DNA from: Cyrtodaria siliqua
Taxonomy: Eukaryota > Mollusca > Bivalvia > Adapedonta > Hiatellidae
Assembly: GCA_037043455.1 (NCBI GenBank)
Contig: JAWPHD010010215.1
Span: 32,018-96,017, forward strand
Reading direction: 5' to 3'
DNA length: 64,000 nucleotides
Below are positions 21,054-32,544 of the stretch, piece after piece (positions within the stretch are counted from its first letter, which is position 1; each line of letters opens with the position of its first letter). Both the position numbers and the translations under genes were made by a program. The notes beneath the pieces are model-generated. The model saw only the letters and a program-made list of their open reading frames with translations. It did not search any database and was not told the DNA's origin.

Positions 21054-22064
21054 TACAATGAGGTTGCGAGTGAAAGCCGTACCGTACCGTACATTCCGAA
21101 ATATAACGAAAACAGCAGGTGCGTAGTACGGAGAATACCGAAAGTAGCAATTAATAGTTTAGTAACGAATCTAATAGAGATTATCGGTATACTATCAGTG
21201 TATGAAGAATGTATATAACGACAAACGATACTGTTTATTAATTTATTTATATCATATATTAGAACAATTAGCAATTCATACATGAAATAGATATAAAGCA
21301 GATGTAATTGGATAATAAATACAATCCGTGCCGTACGTACATTTGAAGAGTAAGTAAATCGATTACCATGATATTAAATTGAAACCTTTTATCACATTAC
21401 ATCATGGCAACTATCAAAGGCCGTTCATAAATTCGCGAGTAGAAGAGATTATATAACTATGTACCACAGACATTTCTTTATCAAACCATACAATTATTTT
21501 CATCAATTCAGTTCCTTTCGATATTTTGTTTGGCATAACATTTACACGTTTATTGCATAAACAAGGCGGAATACAATACACACTATTTCAGAGAAGAGTA
21601 CAAAAAAACATACTTCATTTAGAGAATGAATCCATATATTACAGTGGAATAGTTTTAATGATTACGTTCTATCAATGGCATTTGATCCCATTTTATTACC
21701 ATTATCAATATTGTGTTTAAAAAGCATTTGTATTTAAGGAATTTAGAACAATACATAGAAACTCTGACTACCATTACATCAGACTACATGTATTTTTTTT
21801 TTTTTTAAACTTATCCAAATTCAATGAAGTCTGTTTCGTTTTAGCCATATCTCCACCGAAAACGTCTTTGCAGAAATCCTATTTTTCAGACATTCAAGGG
21901 GCGATAACTCTGTCATGCATGATTGAATCTGATTGCATTTCGGAATCGAGATCTTATGTGTACGTATGTTGTGACCAACTTTCTCTTACATTTTGATTTT
22001 ACAATTATTCCTCTTGACACTTATAAAATTTAAACATTTCTACATAACTTCACTTTTTATCCCC
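21054..22064. other. No recognised feature
   Basis: AT-rich, apparently single-copy. Words GTACCGTACCGTACATTCC (21078) and GTGCCGTACGTACATT (21328) are weakly repeated. No coding homology. Confidence 0.4.
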
Positions 22065-22210
22065 CTCAGATTAGGCGGAGGGTTATAGAATTGCCGTTGT
22101 CCGTCTGTCCTTCCGTCCGTCCCATAACTTTGGTTTATGCCTCATTCGATTTCAATACTATTTTGCACAACTGTCCACCACCTTAGTATGTAAACCCGTT
22201 TTTTTCGGAA
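22065..22210 (+). repeat. Fragment of a GTCC-block dispersed repeat
   Basis: CAGATTAGGCGGAGGGTTAT, then GTCCGTCTGTCCTTCCGTCC, then CATAACTTTGGTTTATGCC and CATTCGATTTCAATAC: the head of the same general class of repeat seen at 5.3, 25.8 and (inverted) 34.2 kb. Confidence 0.6.
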
Positions 22211-22322
22211 TCAATACGTTCTGGCGAATTCAGGTATTTAATCAACCATTTTTATTTATTTTATACACATCGAGTAGTGTACACAAGAAAACAAAAATCA
22301 TGTACCAGTATCGGGACTGTGT

Positions 22323-22390
22323 ACCACTATCGGGACTCGAACTCTGACGTTCTGACTGACATTCAGGCTGCTATTCATTGAACTATAGGG
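22323..22390 (-). pseudogene. tRNA-Asp-like sequence
   Basis: On the minus strand: box A TAGTTCAATGAATAGCAG, anticodon arm CTGA-ATGTCAG-TCAG (anticodon GTC, Asp) with a 4-bp stem, and box B AGAGTTCGAGTCCCG. The acceptor stem pairs only partly, so it is more likely a tRNA-derived SINE head or pseudogene than a functional tRNA. Confidence 0.45.
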
Positions 22391-22972
22391 AATTCTTGAT
22401 ATCATGTTATATGTAGTACCATATATTATGAAAAAATAAAGAAAACAAGAAAGAAAAATAACGTAACATATTTCAGTAAGTCCATCATGTCACATGTGTA
22501 AAGATTGCATGGTGTGAAACTATATTTTATCAAATTCAAGCTAGGATGTATCCCATGTTTTATTTATTAATTAAAACGTTTATTCGCATGTGCCTTAGTT
22601 ACTGTGTGATGTATATTTATTGTTATTGCAAGTAAGAGCGCAAGGTTCGTGGTTTAAAGCGCGTTCCAGGCAACTTTTTTTTTATAAAATAATACCGAAG
22701 TTGTATATCCGTATGTCTATAAGAAGGTTAGATAAAACGTGATATTTTACGCATCGATTTTCGGCTTATACGAGGGGCATTCAATATATTCTGTCACTAA
22801 TGCGCTTCTGTGGAAACCGCCTTACATTACCGCACTGAAAACTCGTGCATTTGAAGCCGATTTCTCTAACTACGTACATGCAAAATAGCGGTTTAATCCG
22901 ATAACAATTGACGGAGATATCCATTGTTGAATTATGCGCACTCCTGTATAGTGGCTATATTGCAATGCTATC

Positions 22973-23199
22973 ATGAAAAGTGAAGAAAAAATTGAAATTA
23001 GACCGTATAAAGCTCCCTCCGCATAACGCTCCCCGGGGAGCATTATGTTTATCTTACATCCGCTTAAAGCTTCACAGGAGCTTTATGCGTACCCTTCTTC
23101 CGCATAAAGCTCCCCTGTAGCTTTATGCGGATGTACATATGGTTTTGAGCTAGTCTACAAACGTTCCGCATGATGATCGTAATAAACAAGCACAATATT

Positions 23200-23231
<32 letters not shown>

Positions 23232-23244
23232 CTGCAACAGCAGC

Positions 23245-23275
<31 letters not shown>

Positions 23276-23379
23276 TCAGTCTTCTGTATCATCATCATCA
23301 TCATCATAAACATCATTATCATCATCATCGTCATCATCATCATCATCTTCAAAAGCAGCAGCAGCAGTCAGTCTTCTTT

Positions 23380-23447
<68 letters not shown>

Positions 23448-23596
23448 CTGCAGCAGCAGCAGCAGCAGCAGTCAGTCTTCTTTATCATCATCATCATCAT
23501 AAACATCATCATCATCATCATCGTCATCATCATCATCATCATCAAAAGCAGCAGCAGCAGTCAGTCTTCTTTATTATCAACATCATCATCATCATA

Positions 23597-23627
<31 letters not shown>

Positions 23628-23976
23628 ACTTCATCTTCATCATCATCATCATCATCATCGTCATAATCATCATCGTCATCATCATCATCAAATTATCCTC
23701 ATCACTGACCAAGGTACCCAAGGTACTCGTTATACTGAAAACAACAATTTATAGCTTATTTAAAACTTTTATAAAGTTATATAACAAAATTGCTTCATTT
23801 AATTTTAGAAGCACTTCACTGTACTGATGAAGCAATGTTATAGCAATCTGCCAGTAATTATTGTCTATACCAAATGTCCAATATTCTGTACCACGTCGAT
23901 GATCGTACACTGTGCAAAATCACAACAACATCTTGAAATAATTTGTTAAAAAAAAAAATAAAAAAAAAATAACAAT

Positions 23977-24023
<47 letters not shown>

Positions 24024-24207
24024 AATGATGATGGTGATGATGATGATGATGATGATGATAAAGAAGATGATGACAAAGAAGAAGAAGAAGAAGAAGAAGA
24101 AGAAGAAGAAGAAGAAGAAGAAGAAGAAGAAGAAGAAGATGATGGTAATGATGATGATGATGATGATGATGATCATGATGATGATCATGATGATGAATAT
24201 TATAAAA

Positions 24208-24243
<36 letters not shown>

Positions 24244-25443
24244 ATTATTATTGATGTATTGTTCTTATTCAAGCTGGTGAGCTTCATGCGGATTGAGTAT
24301 ACATCCTCTCCGTATAATGCTCCATGGAGAGCATTATTCGGAGGGAGCATTATACGGTGCTACAACCGACGTTGTACAACTCCCCGGGGAGCGTTATTCG
24401 GAGGGATCGTTATGGGGTGCTATAGGACTTACATTAAAGCCAGGATTGCTTTAAAAGTACCTGCAAAAGAGATGTATGCTGAACTGTCCCGTGTAAATGG
24501 CAGTTCTGCCGTGACATTGAGAACGTTTTTCGTCCGGCTAAGACATTTAAAGGGGTAAACTTAGCATTAAAATACCGTAACCGTCCTGGCAGGCCTGTTG
24601 TTGCAGCAACAAAGGAGAACATTGATGCTGTGAGGCCATGGTAGACGAAGATGGGCGGTATACAGTTTCTAAGATAGCTAATAGTCTTGGCATCTCAGAA
24701 GGCACAACTCATCACATTTTGACCAACTGTTTGAAATTAAAGAAGCTTTGTGCTAGATGTGTCCCTTATTTGCTGTCAACTGAACAAAAGGCCAAACGTT
24801 TAAAATGTGCTAAAAATCTTCTTAAAACATTTGAATCCTAGAAAAACTTCTGAGTTGCTCACTGGAGATGAAACGTGGGTGTACTATTTTGAGCCCCAGC
24901 GGCGGATAAACAATGGCTGGGTAAAAATCAGGCTAGACCGGTTATTGCAAAACGAACAAAAAGTGCTAAAATTGTTTTTTATGCTATTTTCTTTAATTCC
25001 AGTGGCCCTGTGGTACAAATTCCATGCAAACAGGGAAAACCATCACGGCCAAATTTTACAAGGACAAAGTTCTCAAAGAAGTCAAAAGTAATTACAAGAA
25101 AAAACGCCCAAGTAAAGTTTTGAATGGCATCCGGCTGATTCATGACAATGCCTCAGCTCACAAAGCTAAACTTGTGCAGTCTTTCTTGGAGCAAGAAAAA
25201 GTGGTACAGCTTGAACACCCACCTTATTCTCCCGACCTTAGTCCCTGCGACTTTTTCCTATTCCCTTTGCTGAAGAAAAACCTCTCTGGTAGACGCTATG
25301 CTTCCAGAAGTGCCCTTGGTGCCGGAATAGTTCAGTGTCTCAACAGTATACCAAGGGGAGACTACTTTGCTGCGTTTTCGTCATGGATAGCGCGACTCCG
25401 AAAGTGTGTATCTGTTCAGGGGGAATACTTTGAAGGATTGTAA
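22973..25443 (+). pseudogene. mariner transposase, split by an insertion and frameshifted
   Basis: Cuts and pastes the element by a DDE/D mechanism. ATG at 22973 begins MKSEEKIEI; the next codon is interrupted at 23001/24424 and the protein resumes RTYIKARIALKVPAKEMYAE (helix-turn-helix), VTLRTFFVRLRHLKG. Frameshifts lead to YRNRPGRPVVAATKENIDAV, then DEDGRYTVSKIANSLGISEG (second HTH), CARCVPYLLSTEQKAKR, the first catalytic Asp in LLTGDETWVYYFEPQ, the second in LIHDNASAHKAKL and the third in YSPDLSPCDFFLFP. Exactly 34 residues separate the last two, i.e. DD34D. Stop at 25441-25443. At least four frameshifts plus the insertion make it inactive, although all three catalytic Asp codons survive. 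Confidence 0.92.
23002..24422. mobile_element. 1.4-kb inverted-repeat element filled with trinucleotide repeats, inserted in mariner codon ~10
   Basis: The ends are inverse: 23002 onward has GCTCCCTCCGCATAACGC then CTCCCCGGGGAG; reading inward from 24422 on the opposite strand gives GATCCCTCCGAATAACGC then CTCCCCGGGGAG. TAG lies on both sides (22999-23001 and 24423-24425). Subterminal hairpins repeat the theme (CCGCATAAAGCTCCCC, 23100-23130). Inside, 23199-23690 is (ATC)n broken by four AAAAGC(AGC)n-AGTCAGTCTTC cassettes; 23695-23950 is unique; 23975-24195 is (GAT)n and (GAA)n, so the ATC and GAT blocks are themselves inverse; a T run occupies 24211-24239. No protein is encoded. Confidence 0.8.
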
Positions 25444-25517
25444 TAAGATTTTTGTTTATATTTCCAGTATATGTTAGTTCATAATACCAGTGACAGAATA
25501 TATTGAACCCCCTCGTA

Positions 25518-25829
25518 TACCGACTTTTTGGATGTACGTCGAACTGAAACTACTTCACTCGTGACTTATTCATATTAATGAGTTAGTATCTTTTAAAGAA
25601 AATATTCTGTAGCTTGAATAAAAGAAAGGACCTTTCATAATATCACGACCTTTCCATGTAAACAAAACCATTTTAGAGAGCATATATGTGATAGTGATAC
25701 CATTTAAAATGTTATTTTAATCGTTTGTTAGGCAACACGTCTCTGCCTTTTTTTCAGTCGGAAAACCTCGTTACCAAAATGTGTAACCGAACGCATTGGG
25801 AGGTTTGCCTAGAATGTGTCTAAAATGGA
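25518..25829. other. No recognised feature
   Basis: Short AT-rich interval between the mariner and the next dispersed repeat. Confidence 0.4.
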
Positions 25830-26498
25830 TCGTTATAGCTCTACTGGCCAAAGGTCAGACGGGCCTATGTGATGAAATGTTGTCCGTCGTCCGTCCGTCC
25901 GTTCGTCGTCCGTTAACGTTTTCTTGTGGTTCTAGCCTCTCAAATTTTCATGTGATCTTAACCAAACTTTCACAGTAGAACTTTATATATCCGTAAGATC
26001 TCGGATGAGTTCCTTACCCAGCCAGATTCGATAGCTACTAACTGAGTTATCTTCATTTAAATTGACAAACTAGTTTTGTCTTGTAGGCATTCTAGCCCCT
26101 CCATTTGTCATCTGATTCTAACCAAACTTACAAAGTAATTATATATGTTTAAGATCTTGGACGAGTTCTTGAACCAGTTAGATTCGATAGCTAACAGTGG
26201 AGTTATCTGCTCTTGAATTGGCAAAACGGCGTAGGTTTGACTTGTGTGTGCTCTAGAACCTCCATTTTTTCAATATTAACCAAATTTACACAGTATAATA
26301 TCTCGGACGAGTTCTTGAAATAGCCAGATTTATGCTCAGATATGGCCCTTAAATTATCGAAAATTTCATAATTTGGCATTGTTAAAACACTTTAATTTGA
26401 CTATCTATCGTAACCAAACTGTTACAGAATGCAGCTACTAATAAGATCTTGGAAACGTTTTTCAATCGCGTATATTCGATTGTATCAAATTGAGTTAC
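25830..26498 (+). repeat. Left part of a tandem-core dispersed repeat interrupted by element A
   Basis: Begins GCTCTACTGGCCAAAGGTC with a GTCC block (25885-25912), then ~150-170-bp paragraphs with TTAACCAAAC, AAGATCTTGGACGAGTTCTT and CCAGATTCGATAGCTA. The last paragraph breaks off after TTGAGTTAC at 26498 and resumes at 37594 as CTACCCTTGATTCTGAAAAA, matching the intact paragraph at 26200-26230 (GTGGAGTTATCTGCTCTTGA). Confidence 0.75.
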
Positions 26499-26746
26499 TG
26501 TAGCAACCCTAAATGTAACACACCGGCAAATATAACATTTGTAACAAAATTTCGGCAAAAGTAACTATTTTCCGCTAAATGTTACAAAATCAGTTTTCGC
26601 TAAAAGTTACAAACATGTGTCATATGTAACACAAGTTTAGGTTCCGCTAAAACGTACAACCACTTTCGCTAAATGTTACAACTAATTAAATATCACCTGG
26701 TATGTTCTTCTTTGTATGTCGTTTAAGAAAACTCGAATCATTTTTA
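26499..26746 (+). repeat. Element A left TIR, array of GTWAC motif
   Basis: Contains CCGGCAAATATAACATTTGT, CGGCAAAAGTAAC, CCGCTAAATGTTACA, TTCGCTAAAAGTTACA, CCGCTAAAACGTACA and TTCGCTAAATGTTACA, i.e. at least six variants of CG(C/G)(T/C)AAAWGTTACA, then about 60 bp of non-array TIR ending near CTCGAATCATTTTTAATAC. Confidence 0.8.
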
Positions 26747-27143
26747 ATACAACCATCAAAGTTTCGGGAATACACAATAAAAACAAACTATTTTATAAAA
26801 AAATCGTGTCCGCTCATTGAGTGAACCATTGTTCTTCTGAAAGGCAGCCCATCCTTTCTGTGCTCCCAGTTCTTTGATTGATTTCGGGTAGCCCGAAGGT
26901 TCCTTGCCAAGAAAGCATAGAACCAAGATTTATTGAACTTAATATCTGTTCTGTTTGGCGATTTTGTAGAGACAAAGACGTTTACAGGCCAAATAAATAT
27001 TATTATATCTCACTGTTAACACTCCATTATATTAAATTCCCTATACCCCAAAGTGAAGCAATACCAGATGGCTCCTTGTTTTGACGTCAGAGTAAGACAT
27101 TTTGAAATGGCACCCCTCCATGTGGTCAGTATAATAAAATAAA

Positions 27144-27194
<51 letters not shown>

Positions 27195-29839
27195 AAAAAA
27201 AAGATGTAAATATCGCCAGTCCATGCCTTCAAACACTCAAAAATGAAACATATGTTACTGACGCCAGTCGAGTTTTTCTGTTTTCATCGTGTATTAGTCG
27301 TATTTCATGTTCAATATGGACGCCGCAAATGTTTGCTATGTTGGTATGCTCGCTATAGAAAGTGTTAAATAAATACTTTAGTGTTTAGATCTCGTTGGTC
27401 TAAGTTGTCAGATACTTGATTTGACAAGTGACGCCAAATGTCTGTGAAACATACGTTACGCTACTTCGGTGGATACTGAACATACTAGTCGTCTTAATCA
27501 ACAGCAATGGGGGCAATTAAATGCTACACAGATATGCTTTTTATAAAATGAACATAGTTAAAACATTTATACGTATCCGGTTTCTGCAATTTCCATGGAT
27601 CTAGATGAAAAAATGGGGGTCACTTTTTAACACGAAACATACGTTACCAAATATGATATACAAGGCAAGGTTAATATTTGTAATGTGCTTCTTGACATAG
27701 TGCCAATACATGTACCTTTTTAATAAAACTATTAGTATATTATTATAATAGACATACAATGTATGATGATAAAATATATCCCAGAAGATTCAAAGTTGCC
27801 AGTAACGTATGTTTCATAACGTTTTTGAAAAATGCATTAAATAATAAAAACTACAAAATGTTTTATACATCAAAGGTATGTGATAACATTCATCGTGCAC
27901 ATTAATACTTTTAATCCAGAAATACGTGCCGTTATCTAATATACCCCAATACCCTTAACAATGACTGTGTGACCTGATATATACATATTTCATCACATGT
28001 TGATAACGCCTAATTGTTCTATTTGTCCTGCTACTCATTGTACCCTTATATGCATATTAAAATAACAAAACTGACCCATGTTACCCCTTATAAAATGTAA
28101 TTTTATTTTGAAGTGTAGAAACATACGTTACCAAATAGTAACGTGTTTCTTTTAAGTTCATTAGTCATTCATGAATCTGAAACACGTATTCCATTATAAA
28201 ATATATAAATTTCAATATGTATATGTTTATAATTTTATTTTGAGACATTTTTATCCTAGCTTATATATTAAATAAAATGTAAACTTATCAAGCTTCATTC
28301 GATACATGCTCAAATTACTGTGTTAAGCTCACAATGTCACATTGCGGCGTTATAATTCTGAATACTTATACCTTGCTATGATTAACATCGAATGCAATAT
28401 ATTTTTAACCAAATATATGGATTACTTGTCTAGTTAAACTTTGATTTTGATAATTATACAGCATAATTGTCTACACTTGTGCCCGTCGCCGGTTTAACCT
28501 TCTCGAAATTTATTTTTTTCTCACCAAAACCTTTATCGGGTCCTAGTGAGTATGTGTGTGAAATTTATATGGCTTTAGCTTTAACATATTTTATTCAGTA
28601 AAAAAACATACACAAATGATTTGTGGAAAATATACATAACATCTATGGATTGGTCAACCACAATACTTTTAAAGTTTAAACTGAAACTCAAGAATTGTTG
28701 GTGAATACGGGTCCGTTGTATTGCATTGTTTAACAGTTAATAGCAATCAAAGCCCTACAGGAAGTGGACTGTTTATGTACATTTGGAAGTTTTGTTCTTT
28801 TTCATTGTAAGTTTAGCTCTGTTACCGAACCTCAGATGTTGGCGGACATAAGTATAAAACGACGTTCGTTCGGAGAACACCGGACTGTCATTCGTTAACA
28901 TTTTTTAACAATGTAACAGAAAATTAATTTTCCATAAATCTTTTCATAACAATTTTTAAAGACTTGAGGCGTATTATAAACTAAAATATCGTTTCCGTAA
29001 GTTCATATTCCTATCATATGTATTAAATATAAATTCAACTTGGCCACTGCTATTCTTGTATGCGTTACATATTCACTGGATTTAGCAATTTTAAAATATT
29101 ATACTACTAAATGTTGGCAACAATGAAATTACCTAAAAGAGTATTTTGTATATAATCTTCATAAGAACTTTCCGTTGGCAATCACGGAATTTATGTTTGG
29201 CAACAATGAACTGAAAACGAAAACGTACAAAATATGATAACCATAATAATAATTTGCATTTATATTACACATTCCGTCAATATAAAAATCGTGATGTATT
29301 TATTTTTTTAATTTCGATATTGATTGAATTTGATTTTCAAAAATGAATGTTGTAGCGAAGTTTTAACGCTGTTTGTACTTATGTTAGAATAAATACTAGG
29401 ACGTCTTTTTTTTTTTTTTTTTTTAAAAATACGTCATAGAAATATGTTTCATCTTACCCAGCGAAATTTAGAGGTCGCACCACTTTTATCGTCATTATCT
29501 TTTTCTTCGATAAAAATAGAGATAACAGACTCAAAATATATCATCATATATTTGCTAAAAAATATCCATTTGTCGATTTAGTCAACAAAAATGAGTAGAA
29601 AATGGTAAAATATGTAGTAAGTTGAATTTTAAAACATCAATATATTATACGCCAACATCTGATGTCAAAGTACTTGCATTTTGTAAGTTCCGACAAATCG
29701 TTAATGAAAGCAATTAAAGTTTTCAACCCTTGTCTGTTCTCCATAAAGTAGCGTAAAATATACAATTTGTAGTTCTGTGCCATGCCCGTCTGTATTATCA
29801 CAAATCAAGGAAGTCACTGCTCAGACTTCGAAACAAGTG
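26747..29839. other. Left interior of element A, non-coding
   Basis: No protein homology. (GATT)n microsatellite at 27149-27193, preceded by text that may be a LINE or SINE tail. Five copies of a 14-mer GAAACATACGTTAC lie at 27245 (one mismatch), 27446, 27634, 27802 (minus) and 28118. A short inverted pair CAGATGTTGGCG (about 28831) and CGCCAACATCTG (about 29652) bounds roughly 830 bp. Poly-T at 29407-29424. Confidence 0.5.
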
Positions 29840-30143
29840 AATTGCAGTAAATAAAATGTCTAAGTTCAAGGACCCGAAACTGCTCAAGGCCTGAACTGAG
29901 GCAAACAAAAATTATGTATTTTGCAATCCCTCCAAAACTGCGGAAGTAGTTTGTACCAGAAGGTTGTATGTACCCCTATATGACAGTAAATGGAAATGTC
30001 AATGTTCAAGGGCCCATAACTCTGAAAGGCCTAGACCATGGCGAATGAAAATTATGTCACGCACTACTTCATGTTGATCATGCCTGCCGAATTTCATTTT
30101 AATCCCTTTAAAACTGTGGAAGTAGTTCGTGCCACAAGGTACT
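29840..30143 (+). repeat. Dispersed repeat (left part) interrupted by element B
   Basis: Two imperfect ~145-bp paragraphs: TTCAAGGACCCGAAACTGCT / TTCAAGGGCCCATAACTCTG, GAATTTCATTTTAATCCC, GGAAGTAGTTCGTGCCACAA. It stops at GGTACT (30143) and continues at 35791 with GTACTGTGCAACAGACCCAC. Confidence 0.7.
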
Positions 30144-30735
30144 ACAGTAGACCATCCACTTGGCGCGATTGACGCGCGTGCATGCTGCGTGACGTTAAAA
30201 TTGAACGTTGGGCGTGAACGTGCTGACGCGAGGTAGCATCCTCTGAGTCAACGCTGCTCTATATGATGTGATGTACGGGCGCGTTTTTCTACATCTTCGC
30301 CATTCTCATTTGCTTCTGAAGCTGAACGTGAACTGAGGCATGAGCGTGAAAATCAGTACCCGATCGATTTTCGCGTCACGCTTCACGTCGGCGTTTCACG
30401 TCACGCTGTAGGAACCCCATTTGTTACAACGTCGCTATCTGTTGTAGTCGTCCGTAAAAGTTACAATTTATGTTCTAAATGTTACACTAAACGCTATCTG
30501 TTACAATCTTACGGCAAATGTTACAAAATGTAGTTGTGATAAAAGTTACAACGTCTACGCTATCTGTTACAACATTTTTACTTGTAACAAAAGTTACAAC
30601 ACTTTGTCCGTAAATGTTACACTGGCATTGGAATCATTTCCGAAGCTTTGGAAAGTGTCGAATTTTGCTACTACACTATATTTATAATATTTATAAGTGT
30701 ATTTAGGTAATTGCAACAACCTTACCTTGTCGTAA
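30144..30735 (+). repeat. Element B left TIR
   Basis: About 590 bp: terminal GACCATCC block, CpG-rich section, then at least seven CG..AAA/TCTGTTACA-type units. Related to the element A motif but not the same sequence. Confidence 0.75.
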
Positions 30736-30903
30736 ATGTTACACTGACATTGGCATCATTTCCGAAGCTTGTAAACAGTATTTAAATGTGCTATTAACGT
30801 ATTTTTTTATAAATTTTAGTCGTGTGTTTCACACATTTCTGTACGTACGAATGTTTTCCATAGGCGGTTTCAAGGAAGAGGCAGATTAGGCGTACGCTTT
30901 TAA

Positions 30904-31405
30904 AGGGACACTGTCCGTAACTTTTAGCTTATAAAACACCCAATAATTATGTTCGCAAACATTATACACTAAACCTTTTTCAATATTTACTAATTAAAAG
31001 TAAGATTGTTTAACGGAATTCAATCGCGGTACAAAAAAAAGCAAATCCACTTCGTGGGTTTGAACTCGCAGCCCAAACTCGCAGTAAAAATAAGTGTGCG
31101 TGAGCGTAAAGTTGTCGGAAGTCGCTCCCGACTGAGCTAAGCGGGCTATACATATTACGCAATACATACTATGGTGAAAACCTAGTGCGCTATGGAAGTC
31201 ACGTGAACGCATAAAAGGTAAATATTGTGGGTCCAACATTATTTACATTTAATAATTAAAACTTCTTTTTTTTCAAACTCACGAATGTATTCCTACATAC
31301 TTCTTAGGGTCTATCCTCATGTTTTCGTGTATACATTTCAATGAATAAAAGTCAGACAGTTATTTGGTTATGCTCAATATCTGCTTACTTACGGACAGTG
31401 TCCCT
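30904..31405. mobile_element. MITE with 17-bp perfect TIRs and TTAA target (Kolobok- or piggyBac-type)
   Basis: TIR AGGGACACTGTCCGTAA starts at 30904 and its exact inverse ends at 31405; TTAA is present at 30900-30903 and 31406-31409. TTAA duplication with ends beginning AGGG fits Kolobok better than piggyBac (which usually starts CCC), but without a transposase this is inference. About 500 bp, non-coding, containing a tRNA-like sequence. Confidence 0.85.
31043..31147 (-). pseudogene. tRNA-like sequence inside the MITE
   Basis: On the minus strand CCCGCTTAGCTCAGTCGGGA (box A-like) and GCGAGTTCAAACCCACGAA (box B-like) are about 70 bp apart, longer than in a normal tRNA, so either an inserted segment or a degenerate SINE head. 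Confidence 0.4.
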
Positions 31406-31409
31406 TTAA

Positions 31410-32120
31410 TAGTTACTTTTAACATGTAAGTATATGTATATATATGAAATCTATGGCATACATATACGTCCTAGACTTCTAAACCATCATGAGCGATTCA
31501 TGATTTTGAATTTCTGGTATTGTTTGTAGTATTTTATATTCTCCCTCACTTCGTCCGAAAATAAATTATTTCTTTACTCAAAGAAAAGCAAACAAATTTT
31601 GAAGGAATATGTCGTATTTTGCAGTCATTATGAATACATCGTCTAATGCAGTCGTTATTAAAACAATCATACAATGTATAAGAAAAAGTGGGCCAACAAT
31701 GGTACAAGTAAGATATTTTATGAATCCTTCTAATATTCCGCAACAGAAACACGTTTTTTAGAAAAACATACAGATGCACGTACACTGCATAGTACCTACT
31801 GTGGTTCACAAATTAATACATAAACATTTATGAAAAACATGCGGATAAATATATTTTACTGCTAACGTAAACAAATTCCGATACGTATATATGAATCAAA
31901 TATTTCTTCAGGTAGCAACGCCGCACACGAAAAAAACTGTGAGGAAACGTGATCCAGTGGCAATTGCGAATATTCGGATATTGACGGCGGGTCATAGGTT
32001 CTATATACTCTATTTAAAACAAACAGCGTAGTTATATAAATTGCATCACAAAACATGGAAATACAGACAGGAAAAAACAATGAACCCATTAGTCTTCTTG
32101 ACTGCTTGAGGAACATTGAT
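31410..32120. other. No recognised feature
   Basis: AT-rich interior of element B; minus-strand open frames of 87 and 114 codons have no recognisable family. Confidence 0.35.
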
Positions 32121-32544
32121 TGACGAACACGTTTGTATGTTATGATCCCGCGTCCGTTCGTGCGTCCATCCGGAGCCATATTTTGGTAACCATAAGTCAC
32201 ATACACGTAATATTTTGTATAAATGTTTGTCCCTATGTGGACTCGCTTTTGCCCAAGTATGGTTGGAATCGCCTTAGTAACACTAGAGTTATGGCCCTTG
32301 ATTTAATAATTGCTTAATCAATATATAGTATATAATGAATCTTTTGTCTGGAAAGTAACTCGAAAATTATTTATGGGATTCAATTTAAACTTGAAACACT
32401 CATACAGGACAGTGAATGGATTTACAGAGTGCAGAAACCATAACTCTACGTAAACTAAAAGTGGATTTATGGGACTTTGTGGCTTTATTTACTATATAGT
32501 ATATACAATTTAAGGAACATTTTGTTTGAACCATAAATAACTAA
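32121..32544 (+). repeat. Dispersed repeat fragment split by the next array
   Basis: Contains CGTCCGTTCGTGCGTCCATC, CACTAGAGTTATGGCCCTTG and AACCATAACTCTACGTAAAC. Text resembling its last part (GAATCATAACTCTGGGTAAA, GGCTTTATTTACTATAT-like) returns at 34310-34440, suggesting the array 32545-34300 was inserted within it. Confidence 0.5.

Larger units (their letters stand above)
22769..25517 (+). mobile_element. mariner element (Tc1/mariner, DD34D) carrying a 1.4-kb insertion
   Basis: Terminal inverted repeats: TACGAGGGGCATTCAATATA... from 22769 and its inverse ...TATATTGAACCCCCTCGTA ending at 25517, agreeing at nearly all of ~29 positions and continuing into TTCTGTCACT. TA flanks both ends (22767-22768 and 25518-25519), the standard target of this superfamily. 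Total length is 2,749 bp; removing the insertion 23002-24425 leaves about 1.3 kb, the normal size of a mariner. Confidence 0.92.

Noticed and set aside
22323..22390. Functional tRNA-Asp gene
   Set aside because: The anticodon arm pairs, but the acceptor stem is imperfect and the neighbourhood is repeat-like.
23170..24558. Open frames rich in I, H, S, Q, M and K
   Set aside because: Products of ATC, AGC, GAT and GAA trinucleotide repeats; only the last part (from 24424) is real mariner sequence.
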